A stretch of DNA of 53,276 bases from Thauera linaloolentis 47Lol = DSM 12138 (GTDB lineage Bacteria > Pseudomonadota > Gammaproteobacteria > Burkholderiales > Rhodocyclaceae). A program made the translations under genes and the position numbers. Below the pieces are notes generated by a model, which was not told the origin of the DNA, ran no database searches, and was given only the letters and a program-made list of their open reading frames with translations. The stretch spans positions 1 to 53,276 of the forward strand of contig NZ_AMXE01000018.1 of the NCBI RefSeq assembly GCF_000310205.1. The letters run 5' to 3'. Shown piece after piece: positions 33,060 through 41,432 of this stretch. Each line of letters begins with the position of its first letter. Position 1 is the stretch's first letter.

Positions 33060-34771
33060 GCGCACGGCCCCCGTGCGGCCGCATGGCTGGCGAGGTCGAC
33101 GACGCGCGCCAGTTCGGCGAGCGAGGTGGTGCCGTCGAGCACGCGGCGCACGCCATCGTCCGCGAGGCCGAGATGCCCGCGGGCATGCAAGGCCGCGCGC
33201 AGCACACCCGGGCCGGCGCCGGCGGCGATTTGTTCGTCGAGGGCGGCATCGACGTGCAGCAGTTCCATGATGGCACGCCGTCCGCGGTAGCCGTGAAAGC
33301 CGCATTCGATGCAGCCGGAGGGTGTGAACAGGGGCGGCGCGGCGTCGGCCGGCAGGCCGAGCAGGCGGCATTCGCCGGGTGATGCGGGCGCTTCGATGCG
33401 GCATTCCGGGCACAGCCGGCGCACCAGGCGCTGGGCGATGATGCCCGACAGGCTGCCGGCGAGCAGGTCGGCGCGCAGCCCGATGTCGAGCAGGCGCGGT
33501 ATGGCGCCGAGCGCGGAGTTGGCGTGCAGGGTGGCGAATACCTGGTGGCCGGTGAGGGCGGCGCGCAAGGCCATCTGTGCCGTGTCGGCGTCGCGGATCT
33601 CGCCGACCAGCAGGATGTCCGGATCCTGGCGCAGCAGGGCGCGCACGCCGTCGGCGAAACCGAGGCGGCTGCTGTCGCCGATCGGGGTCTGGCGGATCTG
33701 GGCGAGGGGGTATTCGACCGGGTCCTCCAGCGTCATGATGTTCACCGCTTCGGTGTTGAGGTGGCTGAGGATGGAATACAGCGTGGTCGTCTTGCCGCTG
33801 CCGGTGGGGCCGCAGACGAGGATCAGCCCTTCCGGCCGTGCCAGCATGCGGTCGAGCGTGATGCGTTGTTCCGTGCTCAGGCCCAGCGCATCGAGCGGCA
33901 CGATGCCTTTCTCGCGGTCCAGGATGCGCAGCACGATGTTCTCGCCGTGCAGGGTGGGCTGGGTGGCGACGCGGAAGTCGATCGGCCGCCCGGCGATCGT
34001 CAGCGAGATGCGGCCGTCCTGCGGGCTGCGTGATTCGGCGATGTCCAGCCCGGCCATGACCTTGAGGCGCACCGCCAGTTCGGGCCAGAACGATTTGTGC
34101 AGCGCGCGGACCTGGCGCAGCGTGCCGTCGATGCGTTGGCGGATGCGCAGATAGCCTGCTTCGGGCTCGAAGTGGATGTCGGAGGCGCCGCAGACGGCAG
34201 CCTCGGCCAGCATCGCGTCGACCAGGCGCACCACGGCCTGGCCGTCGCGCGGGGTGCCGGCTCCGGCCCGTGCCTCGCCGCGGGTGCCGCGCTGTTCGAT
34301 CTCGCGCACGATGTCGTCGATGGCGACGGCCTGGCCATAGTGGCGTTCGATGGCGCGTTCGAGTTCCACGTCGGCGGCGATACGCAGTTCCACACGGATT
34401 CCGGGGCCGAGTTCGGCCTGAAGGCGATCGAGCGCGATGACGTCGTGGGCATTGGCGGTGGCGACGACGAGCAGGCGTTCAGCCTTGTGGAGCTGCAGCG
34501 GCAGCAGCCGGTGCCGCCTGGCGAGCGCCTGAGGGACGAGGGTGAGCGCGGCGGGATCGGCCAGGGTGTCGCCGAGCTCGACGCTGGGGTGGCCGCTGCG
34601 TGTCGCCAGGACGTCGCGCAGCGCGCTGTCGCTGACGAAGCCGAGTTCGACCAGGACCTGGCCGAGCGGTCGCCTGAGCTGCTGTTGTTCGTGCAGCGCG
34701 ATGCGCAGCTGGTCGGCGCCGATGAGGCGGGCGTCGAGCAGCAATTGGCCGATCGGTAGCGGTGCATTCAT
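33056..34771 (-). CDS. GspE/PilB/MshE-type assembly ATPase
   Basis: The 571-residue ATPase has an N-terminal MshEN domain with two tandem 24-residue motifs (residues 6-29 and 35-58) separated by five residues. The RecA-like ATPase domain has Walker A LVCGPTGSGKTTTLYSI near residue 320, an Asp-box DPVEYPLAQIRQTPIGDSSR and Walker B DILLVGEIRDADTAQM. A zinc site (CPEC and CIECGFHGYRGR) lies near residue 455. It powers filament extension. The first Arg of each MshEN motif is Pro, so binding to c-di-GMP may be altered. Overlaps both neighbours by 4 bp. Confidence 0.95.
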   Translation of the reverse strand: MNAPLPIGQLLLDARLIGADQLRIALHEQQQLRRPLGQVLVELGFVSDSALRDVLATRSGHPSVELGDTLADPAALTLVPQALARRHRLLPLQLHKAERLLVVATANAHDVIALDRLQAELGPGIRVELRIAADVELERAIERHYGQAVAIDDIVREIEQRGTRGEARAGAGTPRDGQAVVRLVDAMLAEAAVCGASDIHFEPEAGYLRIRQRIDGTLRQVRALHKSFWPELAVRLKVMAGLDIAESRSPQDGRISLTIAGRPIDFRVATQPTLHGENIVLRILDREKGIVPLDALGLSTEQRITLDRMLARPEGLILVCGPTGSGKTTTLYSILSHLNTEAVNIMTLEDPVEYPLAQIRQTPIGDSSRLGFADGVRALLRQDPDILLVGEIRDADTAQMALRAALTGHQVFATLHANSALGAIPRLLDIGLRADLLAGSLSGIIAQRLVRRLCPECRIEAPASPGECRLLGLPADAAPPLFTPSGCIECGFHGYRGRRAIMELLHVDAALDEQIAAGAGPGVLRAALHARGHLGLADDGVRRVLDGTTSLAELARVVDLASHAAARGPCA

Positions 34772-36453
34772 TGGCGTTCTCCCGTTTCGGCTGCCGTGCG
34801 GGAAGGCAGGAGCAGCGGACGCAGCGGCACGGATGGCAGGTTGCGATGGCCGGGAGCAGGGGCGGAGACGAGAAAGCCGGGGCCCGGCAGGTGGTCGGCA
34901 TATTCCGCATAGTCGCTCCCCGTGCTGGGGTCCTCGACGAGCAGTGGCCGCAGGAAGATCAGCAGTTCGGTGCGGCGCACGGCGTTGTCGCGGCGGGTGA
35001 AGAGTTCGCCGAGCAGCGGGATCTCGCCCAGCAGAGGGATGCGGCCGGTGTCGTGGTCCACGCGGTCTTCCATGAGGCCGCCGAGCACCGCGATTTCGCC
35101 GCTGCGCAGGCGCAGCATCGATTCGATTTCACGCGTGCGGATCTGCGGCACGCGGTTGGGGATGTTGCGCAGCGAGGGGTTCGGGTCGTCCCTGAAACCG
35201 GAAATGCCGGAGATGGTCGGGCGCACGTTGAGCGTGATTTCGCCGTTGGCGCTGATCTGCGGCGTCACCGACATGACCATGCCGACCGAGACTGACTGGG
35301 GCGTCGTGGTGGCGGTGATCTTTTCGCGATCGCTGTCGCCGTACTCGGTGGTGGAGGCGTCGACCAGGAAATAGACGTACTCCTCCACGACCTTGAGCAT
35401 CGCGGTCTGGTTGTTGAGCACCGACAGGCGCGGGCTCGACAGCACCTTCACGGTGCCGAAGGTTTCCAGCAGTTCGAGTTTGAGCTCGGTGTTCCCCGAG
35501 GCGTAGCTCAGCGTCGGCGCGGCGAGGCCGGCGCCCGCGCTGCCCTGCGGGTGGATGTTCCAGCCCGGCAGGCCGAGGCGGGTCCAGTCCACGCCCTGCT
35601 TGTAGCCGTCGGCCAGCGTCACTTCGACGATGGTGGCCTCGATCATCACCTGCCGCCGCGCGGCTTGCTGCACCTGTCCGATGAAGGCAGCGAGGTATTC
35701 GTGCTGGCGGGCCGTGGCACGCACCATGACGAGCCCGCTTTCGCGGTTGATCATGATGTCGTCGTCGCGGCAGGCGTCCGAGCCCTCGCCGCCGCAGCGT
35801 GTCCCGCCTTGCGCGCCGCTGCCGAGGATGGTGCGGATGCTGGCCAGCATCGACTGCCAGAAGTCGTTGCTCGAGCGGGTTTCGATCTGCGTCACGGAGG
35901 TGTTGCCCGCGGCGTTGCCGCGATTGTCCGCGCTGCTGGAACTGGTCGATATCTGGGTGCTGGTGGCGACGGTGCCGCGCATGGTGCGGCTCAGGTTGAC
36001 GTAGTCGAGCGCGTAGCTGCGCAGGAAAGGGGTGTCGGGCCGTACGCTGAGATGGCCATTGGCGAATTCGTAGCGGATCGGCGCCTGGCGTGCGATGCGC
36101 GCGAGCAACTGGCCGAGCGTCTGGTCGATGGCATTGAGCGTGACCTTGCCTTCGATGCCGCCGTGCAGGTCGAGGTCGAGCCGCGCGTCGCGGCCGATCG
36201 CGAGCAGCAACTGCTGCACGGGGAGATCCCGCACCGAGACGGAATAGGTTTCTTCACGGCCGGCCGCGGCGGGCGCTGCCTGCGGAACGGGCGGCGCGAC
36301 GGGCGCAGGGGCGGCCGCTGGCGGATGGGCTGGCACTGGCGCGGAGAGATGGCCTTTCGGGGCCTGGTATGCGGGCAGGCCGGCGCATGCGCCCAGCAGC
36401 AGCGCGCATGCCAGAAGGGTAACGGAGAGGCGGAGATCGGTCCGGGAAATCAT
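34768..36453 (-). CDS. mshL: MshL-like lipoprotein secretin
   Basis: The 561-residue protein forms the outer-membrane channel of the filament system. A lipoprotein signal (LLACALLLGACAG) puts lipid on Cys23. An Ala/Pro linker leads to an STN domain (VRDLPVQQLLLAIGRDARLD), a Ser/Asn-rich segment (STSSSSADNRGNAAGNTSVT) typical of MshL, N1-type domains, and the secretin barrel (MLRLRSGEIAVLGGLMEDRV, IPLLGEIPLLGELFTRRDNA, LLIFLRPLLVEDPSTGSD). It is the first gene of the minus-strand operon and is divergent from mlaF. It resembles MshL more than PilQ in length and signature. Lnt and Lgt would be needed for its maturation. Confidence 0.9.
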   Translation of the reverse strand: MISRTDLRLSVTLLACALLLGACAGLPAYQAPKGHLSAPVPAHPPAAAPAPVAPPVPQAAPAAAGREETYSVSVRDLPVQQLLLAIGRDARLDLDLHGGIEGKVTLNAIDQTLGQLLARIARQAPIRYEFANGHLSVRPDTPFLRSYALDYVNLSRTMRGTVATSTQISTSSSSADNRGNAAGNTSVTQIETRSSNDFWQSMLASIRTILGSGAQGGTRCGGEGSDACRDDDIMINRESGLVMVRATARQHEYLAAFIGQVQQAARRQVMIEATIVEVTLADGYKQGVDWTRLGLPGWNIHPQGSAGAGLAAPTLSYASGNTELKLELLETFGTVKVLSSPRLSVLNNQTAMLKVVEEYVYFLVDASTTEYGDSDREKITATTTPQSVSVGMVMSVTPQISANGEITLNVRPTISGISGFRDDPNPSLRNIPNRVPQIRTREIESMLRLRSGEIAVLGGLMEDRVDHDTGRIPLLGEIPLLGELFTRRDNAVRRTELLIFLRPLLVEDPSTGSDYAEYADHLPGPGFLVSAPAPGHRNLPSVPLRPLLLPSRTAAETGERQ

Positions 36454-36636
36454 GCGATGATGCTAAACGCATTTATGCAAAAAGAGAATACTTTTATGGC
36501 ATTATTTCCGAGGCCCTGCCGTCTGGCGGGGAGAAGAATGATCCGGCAGGTGCGCGCGAGTTGGCTGTTGCAATCCGGCAGCATGCGAAGAAGGCACGCC
36601 TGCCTCTGCTAGAATGCGCGGTCCTGATAACAAGAC
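36454..36636. other. 183-bp divergent intergenic region, secretin operon and mla operon
   Basis: It is AT-rich near the secretin end (36461-36510) and should hold both promoters. For mlaF, TAGAAT at 36610-36615 is a plausible -10 box 21 bp before the start codon, without a good -35. For the secretin operon no sigma-70 or sigma-54 match was convincing. Confidence 0.5.
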
Positions 36637-37467
36637 ATGGAATTCGTGGCCACAGCAGCCGAGCGCGATGCGCCTCTCGTTTCCCTTCGCGATGTCCGCT
36701 TCGCCTATGGCGAGCGGCCGGTGCTGCGCGGCATCGACCTGAGCGTGCATCGCGGCCAGGTGGTCGCGATCATGGGGGGGAGCGGCTGTGGCAAGACCAC
36801 CTTGCTGCGGCTCATCGGCGGCCAGTTGAAGGCGAGCGCGGGCACCGTGGAGGTCGATGGGCGCGATGTCGGCGGGCTCGGCCGGGCGGAGCTCTACGCG
36901 ATGCGCCGGCGCATGGGCATGCTGTTCCAGTTCGGTGCGCTGTTTACCGACATGAGCGTGTTCGACAACGTCGCCTTCCCGCTGCGCGAGCACACCGACT
37001 TGCCGCCGTCCATGATCAGCGACCTGGTGCTGATGAAGCTGCAGGCGGTGGGGCTGCGCGGTGCGGCGTCGCTGCGGCCGGGCGAGCTGTCTGGCGGCAT
37101 GGCGCGGCGTGTGGCGCTGGCGCGCGCGGTCGCCCTGGATCCGATGCTGATCCTGTACGACGAGCCCTTCGCCGGGCTGGACCCGATTTCGCTGGGCATC
37201 ATCGGGCAACTGATCCGGCGCCTGAACGACGCGCTCGGCGCCAGCTCGGTGATGGTCACGCACGACGTGCATGAGTCGCTGGAGATCGTGGACTACATCT
37301 ATTTCGTTTCCGAGGGGCGCATCGTGGCGCAGGGCACCCCCGGGGAGATCCGGGCGTCGGCGGACCCCTTCGTCCACCAGTTCGTCAATGCCGAGGCCGA
37401 CGGTCCGGTGCCCTTCCATTATCCGGCGCCGTCGATCGGCAGCCTGCTGGGCGCGGGGGCGGCATGA
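36637..37467 (+). CDS. mlaF: Mla phospholipid transport ATPase MlaF
   Basis: The 276-residue ABC ATPase drives the MlaFEDB complex, which moves phospholipid between inner membrane and the periplasmic carrier MlaC. Walker A is MGGSGCGKTTLLRL, the signature is LSGGMARRVALARAV, Walker B is LILYDEPFAGLDP, and the switch His lies in MVTHDVHES. It starts the mla operon on the plus strand and overlaps mlaE by 4 bp. Confidence 0.96.
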   Translation: MEFVATAAERDAPLVSLRDVRFAYGERPVLRGIDLSVHRGQVVAIMGGSGCGKTTLLRLIGGQLKASAGTVEVDGRDVGGLGRAELYAMRRRMGMLFQFGALFTDMSVFDNVAFPLREHTDLPPSMISDLVLMKLQAVGLRGAASLRPGELSGGMARRVALARAVALDPMLILYDEPFAGLDPISLGIIGQLIRRLNDALGASSVMVTHDVHESLEIVDYIYFVSEGRIVAQGTPGEIRASADPFVHQFVNAEADGPVPFHYPAPSIGSLLGAGAA

Positions 37468-38264
37468 GCGGCCCGTTCTCCGCCATCGTTGCCGGGTTGC
37501 GGCATGTCGGCAAGATGACGATAGACGGCGTCTGGCGGCTGGGTTTCGTCACCCGCTTCCTGTTCGCGGTGCTGCTGGCTTCCGGCCAGTCGCTGACCCG
37601 CATCCATCTGACGATCCGCGAGCTGTACTTCAGCGGCGTGCTGTCGCTGCTCATCATCACCGTGTCCGGACTGTTCGTCGGCCTGGTGCTCGGGCTGCAG
37701 GGCTACGACATCCTGCAGCGCTATGGTTCGGCCGATGCGGTGGGGGTGATGGTGGCGCTGTCGCTGCTGCGCGAGCTGGGGCCGGTGATCGCGGCCTTGC
37801 TGTTCGCCAGCCGTGCGGGCTCGGCGATCACCGCCGAGATCGGGCTGATGAAGACCACCGAGCAGTTGAAGGCGATGGATATGATGGCGGTGAATCCGAT
37901 TGCCCGCGTGGTGGCGCCGCGCTTCTGGGGCGGCGTGCTGTCGATGCCCCTGCTGGCGGCGTTGTTCTCGGCGATGGGCGTGTTCGGCGGCTGGCTGATC
38001 ACCGTCGTCGTCATCGGTGTCGATGACGGCGCCTTCTGGTCGCAGATGCAGGCCGCGGTGGAATTCGACTACGACGTGCTGAACGGCGTGATCAAGTCCC
38101 TTGTCTTCGGTACGGTGGTGTCGCTGATCGCCGTGTTCGAAGGCTATGACTGCGAGCCCACCGCCGAGGGCGTGTCGCGCGCGATCACCCGCACCGTGGT
38201 GACTTCGGCGCTGGCCATCCTGGCGCTCGATTTCGTACTTACCTCTTTCATGTTCCGGGGTTGA
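37464..38264 (+). CDS. mlaE: Mla permease MlaE
   Basis: The 266-residue permease has the MlaE/YrbE family signature: IRELYFSGVLSLLIITVSGL, ASRAGSAITAEIGLMKTTEQ, LKAMDMMAVNPIARVVAPRF, and five to six hydrophobic segments ending LAILALDFVLTSFMFRG. It forms the membrane part of the MlaFEDB complex. Length matches the family. Overlaps mlaF by 4 bp and mlaD at the stop codon. Confidence 0.96.
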   Translation: MSGPFSAIVAGLRHVGKMTIDGVWRLGFVTRFLFAVLLASGQSLTRIHLTIRELYFSGVLSLLIITVSGLFVGLVLGLQGYDILQRYGSADAVGVMVALSLLRELGPVIAALLFASRAGSAITAEIGLMKTTEQLKAMDMMAVNPIARVVAPRFWGGVLSMPLLAALFSAMGVFGGWLITVVVIGVDDGAFWSQMQAAVEFDYDVLNGVIKSLVFGTVVSLIAVFEGYDCEPTAEGVSRAITRTVVTSALAILALDFVLTSFMFRG

Positions 38265-38266
38265 TG

Positions 38267-38734
38267 ATGAGTCGTACCGCACTCGACCTGTGGGTCGGCA
38301 TTTTCGTTGCCATCGGCTTTGCCGCGCTGGTCTTTCTGGCGATGAAGGTCGGCAATTTTTCTGGTATCAACGGTAGCGAGAACTATCGTATAGAGGCGTC
38401 CTTCGACAACATCGGCGGGCTCAAGGTGCGCGCGCCGGTCAAGAGTGCCGGCGTGCTCGTCGGCCGTGTGCAGGACATCCGCTTCGACACCGAAACATAT
38501 CGCGCCGTCGTGCGGCTGGATATCGACAAGCGCTTCGAGTTCCCGGCCGACACTTCGGCATCGATCCTGACGTCCGGCCTGTTGGGCGAGCAGTACATCG
38601 GCCTCGATGCGGGGGCCGATGTCGAACCGCTCAAGGATGGCGATCGCGTGCTGATCACCCAGTCCGCCGTCGTGCTCGAGAAACTGATCGGCCAGTTCCT
38701 GTTCGACAAGGCTGCCGAGCCGGCCGCGCAGTGA
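38267..38734 (+). CDS. mlaD: Mla substrate-binding MCE protein MlaD
   Basis: The 155-residue protein has an N-terminal membrane anchor (LDLWVGIFVAIGFAALVFLA) and one MCE domain (YRIEASFDNIGGLKVRAPVK, SAGVLVGRVQDIRF, ASILTSGLLGEQYIGLDAGA). It forms the hexameric ring through which lipid passes. Starts at TTG 38261 and ATG 38264 are also in frame; the ATG at 38267 has the best spacing (6 bp) to the GGGG site. The C-terminal part is shorter than the E. coli protein, common in this group. Confidence 0.95.
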   Translation: MSRTALDLWVGIFVAIGFAALVFLAMKVGNFSGINGSENYRIEASFDNIGGLKVRAPVKSAGVLVGRVQDIRFDTETYRAVVRLDIDKRFEFPADTSASILTSGLLGEQYIGLDAGADVEPLKDGDRVLITQSAVVLEKLIGQFLFDKAAEPAAQ

Positions 38735-38766
38735 ATCGGCGCGGACCATCGCTGGAGAAGAACAAC

Positions 38767-39615
38767 ATGAACGCTCTGACCATCACGTGCTCTGCCGCCC
38801 GCAGGCCCTTGGCCGTCGCCGCGCTGTCGGCCCTGCTGCTGGGCGGCTGCGCCACGGCGAACAATGCGAAGGACCCGCTCGAGGGCTACAACCGGGCCAT
38901 GTTCAGTTTCAATGAGCAGGTCGACAAGGTGGTCGTCAAGCCGGCTGCCCAGGCTTACGAGTTCGTGCTGCCGAATTTCGTCCGCACCGGTGTCGGCAAC
39001 TTCATCGGCAATCTCGAAGACCCCTGGATCGGCATCAACAATCTGCTGCAGGGCAAGGCCGCCGATGCCCTGTCCGACCTGATGCGCTTCGCCTTCAACT
39101 CGACTTTCGGCCTGCTGGGGGTGATCGACATCGCGACTCCGATGGGGCTGCCCAAGCACGACGAAGACCTCGGCCAGACACTGGGGAGCTGGGGCGTGGG
39201 AGAAGGGGCGTACGTCGTGCTGCCCTTCTTCGGCCCCCGCACCGTGCGCGACAGCGTGGCGCTGCCGGCCGACTTCATGGGCCAGAATCCGGTGCGGATC
39301 GACCATGTGCCCACGCGCAACAGTTACACCGCGTTGCGCGTCACCCACCAGCGCTCCACCTTCCTCGGTGCCGAAAGGACGGTGGATGAGGCGACGATCG
39401 ACAAGTACGCCTATACCCGCGACTTCTATCTTGAACAACGCCGTTACAAGGTTTCGGATGGCAATGTGGCGCGCGAGTATGAAGATTTCGAGGCGCGCCT
39501 CGGTCCGGCGCTCGGCGAGGAGGTCGACATGGCTGCCGAGGCGGCGGTCGGGCGTCTCGAACTGAGCGGCATCGGCAGCGGGCAGATTGCCGCCGCAATG
39601 CAAACGGGAAAATGA
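38767..39615 (+). CDS. mlaA: Outer-membrane lipoprotein MlaA (VacJ)
   Basis: The 282-residue lipoprotein has a lipobox LLGGC with Cys28, then the MlaA domain: DPLEGYNRAMFSFNEQVDKV, FIGNLEDPWIGINNLLQGKA, GLPKHDEDLGQTLGSWGVGE, YVVLPFFGPRTVRDSVALPA. It removes misplaced phospholipid from the outer leaflet and passes it to MlaC. The ATG at 38767 has a GGAG site upstream; the frame extends back to 38731 but the signal peptide starts here. In this lineage mlaA is part of the mla operon, unlike in E. coli. Confidence 0.95.
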   Translation: MNALTITCSAARRPLAVAALSALLLGGCATANNAKDPLEGYNRAMFSFNEQVDKVVVKPAAQAYEFVLPNFVRTGVGNFIGNLEDPWIGINNLLQGKAADALSDLMRFAFNSTFGLLGVIDIATPMGLPKHDEDLGQTLGSWGVGEGAYVVLPFFGPRTVRDSVALPADFMGQNPVRIDHVPTRNSYTALRVTHQRSTFLGAERTVDEATIDKYAYTRDFYLEQRRYKVSDGNVAREYEDFEARLGPALGEEVDMAAEAAVGRLELSGIGSGQIAAAMQTGK

Positions 39616-39616
39616 C

Positions 39617-40249
39617 ATGAATTTCAAGAAACTGCTCGTTCTGTTCTGTTTCCTCGCCGCCGGCCTGATGCCGATGGCGCAGGCCTCGGCGCAGCCGGCA
39701 CCCGACGTGCTGGTGCGTGAAGTCACCAACGAAGTGCTCGAGATCGTGCGTGCCGACAGGGCGATCCAGGCCGGTGACTCGCAGCGGGTCATCGCGCTTG
39801 TGCACGCCAAGGTGCTTCCGCATTTCGATTTTCGCCGCATGACCATGCTGGCCGTCGGCCGCGACTGGCGCGATGCCTCTGCGGAGCAGCAGGGGCAACT
39901 GACGGAGGCTTTCCGCACCCTGCTGGTGCGTACCTACTCCAACGCGCTGACCCAGTACCGCGACCAGACGATCGACTTCAAGCCGACCCGCTTCGGCGAG
40001 GCCGACAAGCGCGTGCAGGTGCGCACCGAGGTGCGCCAGAGCGGCGCGCAGCCGATCGGCATCGACTACATGCTGGAGAAGTCGGATGCGGGCTGGAAGG
40101 TGTTCGACGTCATCGTCGCTGGGGTCAGCCTGGTCACCAACTATCGCGGCAGCTTCACGCAGGAGATCCGCAGCGGCGGCATCGACGGTCTGATCAAGTC
40201 GCTCGAGGTGAAGAATCGTTCGCTCGAGGCGGAGCAGAAGCCTTCATGA
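39617..40249 (+). CDS. mlaC: Periplasmic phospholipid-binding protein MlaC
   Basis: The 210-residue protein has a signal peptide (FKKLLVLFCFLAAGLMPMAQ) and a Tol_Tol_Ttg2 domain: VLPHFDFRRMTMLAVGRDWR, FRTLLVRTYSNALTQYRDQT, YMLEKSDAGWKVFDVIVAGV, SLVTNYRGSFTQEI. It ferries lipid between MlaA and MlaFEDB. It begins 1 bp after the mlaA stop. Confidence 0.95.
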   Translation: MNFKKLLVLFCFLAAGLMPMAQASAQPAPDVLVREVTNEVLEIVRADRAIQAGDSQRVIALVHAKVLPHFDFRRMTMLAVGRDWRDASAEQQGQLTEAFRTLLVRTYSNALTQYRDQTIDFKPTRFGEADKRVQVRTEVRQSGAQPIGIDYMLEKSDAGWKVFDVIVAGVSLVTNYRGSFTQEIRSGGIDGLIKSLEVKNRSLEAEQKPS

Positions 40250-40539
40250 ACGATGCGCTCGTGCCGGCGGTGTTCACGCCGCAGGGGCCGCTGACGATGC
40301 ATCGTGCCGCAGCGGCGCTGGAAGAAGGGCGCCGTCTCGCCAAGGCCGGGCCGCTGGTGGTGGATCTTACGGCAGTGACGCTTGCCGATTCGGCGGCGCT
40401 GGCGCTGATCCTCGACTGGCTGCGCGCTGCGCGCGAGGCGGGGCAGCACATCGTGCTGCGTGGCCTGCCGCCCGGGCTCGCCAGCCTTGCCGCGCTCTAC
40501 GACATCGATGGCCTGCTGCCGCTGGAGCCGGCTGCATGA
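40246..40539 (+). CDS. mlaB: STAS-domain protein MlaB
   Basis: The 97-residue single STAS domain (GPLVVDLTAVTLADSAALAL, ILDWLRAAREAGQHIVLRGL) is the cytoplasmic partner of MlaF, needed for assembly and activity of the complex. It overlaps mlaC and the following ABC gene by 4 bp each, completing the order mlaFEDACB. Confidence 0.93.
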   Translation: MNDALVPAVFTPQGPLTMHRAAAALEEGRRLAKAGPLVVDLTAVTLADSAALALILDWLRAAREAGQHIVLRGLPPGLASLAALYDIDGLLPLEPAA

Positions 40540-41432
40540 CGGTGCCGGCCATCCGGGTCCGTGCCGTCACCAAGCAGTACGGAACGCTGAACGCGCTCGG
40601 TGGCGTTGACCTCGAGGTCGGGCAGGGCGAGTTTTTCGGCCTGCTCGGCCCGAACGGGGCAGGCAAGACCACGCTGATCTCGGCGCTTGCCGGGCTCGTC
40701 CGGCCCGACGGCGGGTCGCTCGAGATCATGGGCCACGACGTCGTCGGTGATTACCGCAATGCGCGGCGCAATCTTGGCGTGGTGCCGCAGGAACTGGTGT
40801 TCGATCCCTTTTTCTCGGTGCGCGAACTGCTGCGCATCCAGTCGGGCTACTTCGGCATACGCGGCAACGACGACTGGATCGACGAGATCCTTGCCAGCCT
40901 GGACCTGACGCACAAGGCGGGCGCCAACATGCGCTCGCTGTCGGGCGGTATGAAGCGGCGCGTGCTGGTGGCGCAGGCGCTGGTGCACCGGCCGCCGGTG
41001 ATCGTGCTCGACGAGCCCACGGCCGGGGTCGACGTCGAACTGCGCCAGGGCTTGTGGCAGTTCGTCCGCAAGCTCAATCAAGCAGGCCACACCATCGTGC
41101 TGACCACGCATTACCTGGAAGAGGCGGAGAGCCTGTGCGGGCGCATCGCCATGCTCAAGGCCGGCAGGGTGGTCGCGCTCGACACGACGGACAACCTGCT
41201 GCGCCGTTTCGCCACGCACAGCCTGCGCGTCAGCGTGGACAGGGTGGACACCGCCGCCGCGCTTGGCGGCCGCGCGGCGGAGGACGGCTGGGTGGAATTC
41301 GCCTTCGATGGCTATGCCGATGTCGAAGGCCTGCTGGCCCGCCTGCGCGAGTCCGGCGCGGGGCTGCGCGAAATCCAGCTGGGCGCGCCGGATCTCGAGC
41401 GGGTGTTCGTGGAGGTCATGCATCGTGCCTGA
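40536..41432 (+). CDS. ABC-2 type exporter ATPase (YadG-like)
   Basis: The 298-residue ATPase has Walker A GLLGPNGAGKTTLISAL, signature LSGGMKRRVLVAQAL, Walker B VIVLDEPTAGVDVELRQ and a switch His in VLTTHYLEEAESL. The C-terminal 80 residues form a family-specific regulatory part. With the permease downstream it resembles YadGH-type exporters of unknown substrate; linkage to mla suggests a cell-envelope role but is not proof. It overlaps mlaB by 4 bp. Confidence 0.92.
   Translation: MTVPAIRVRAVTKQYGTLNALGGVDLEVGQGEFFGLLGPNGAGKTTLISALAGLVRPDGGSLEIMGHDVVGDYRNARRNLGVVPQELVFDPFFSVRELLRIQSGYFGIRGNDDWIDEILASLDLTHKAGANMRSLSGGMKRRVLVAQALVHRPPVIVLDEPTAGVDVELRQGLWQFVRKLNQAGHTIVLTTHYLEEAESLCGRIAMLKAGRVVALDTTDNLLRRFATHSLRVSVDRVDTAAALGGRAAEDGWVEFAFDGYADVEGLLARLRESGAGLREIQLGAPDLERVFVEVMHRA

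Noticed and set aside
26765-36453. Naming the operon as a standard type II secretion or type IVa pilus system
   Set aside because: No gspG-like major pseudopilin set, gspC, gspM, pilT or pilD was seen, and secretin and ATPase look closer to the MSHA type.
36454-36636. Sigma-54 promoter for the filament operon
   Set aside because: No GG-N10-GC match with good flanks was found on the minus strand.
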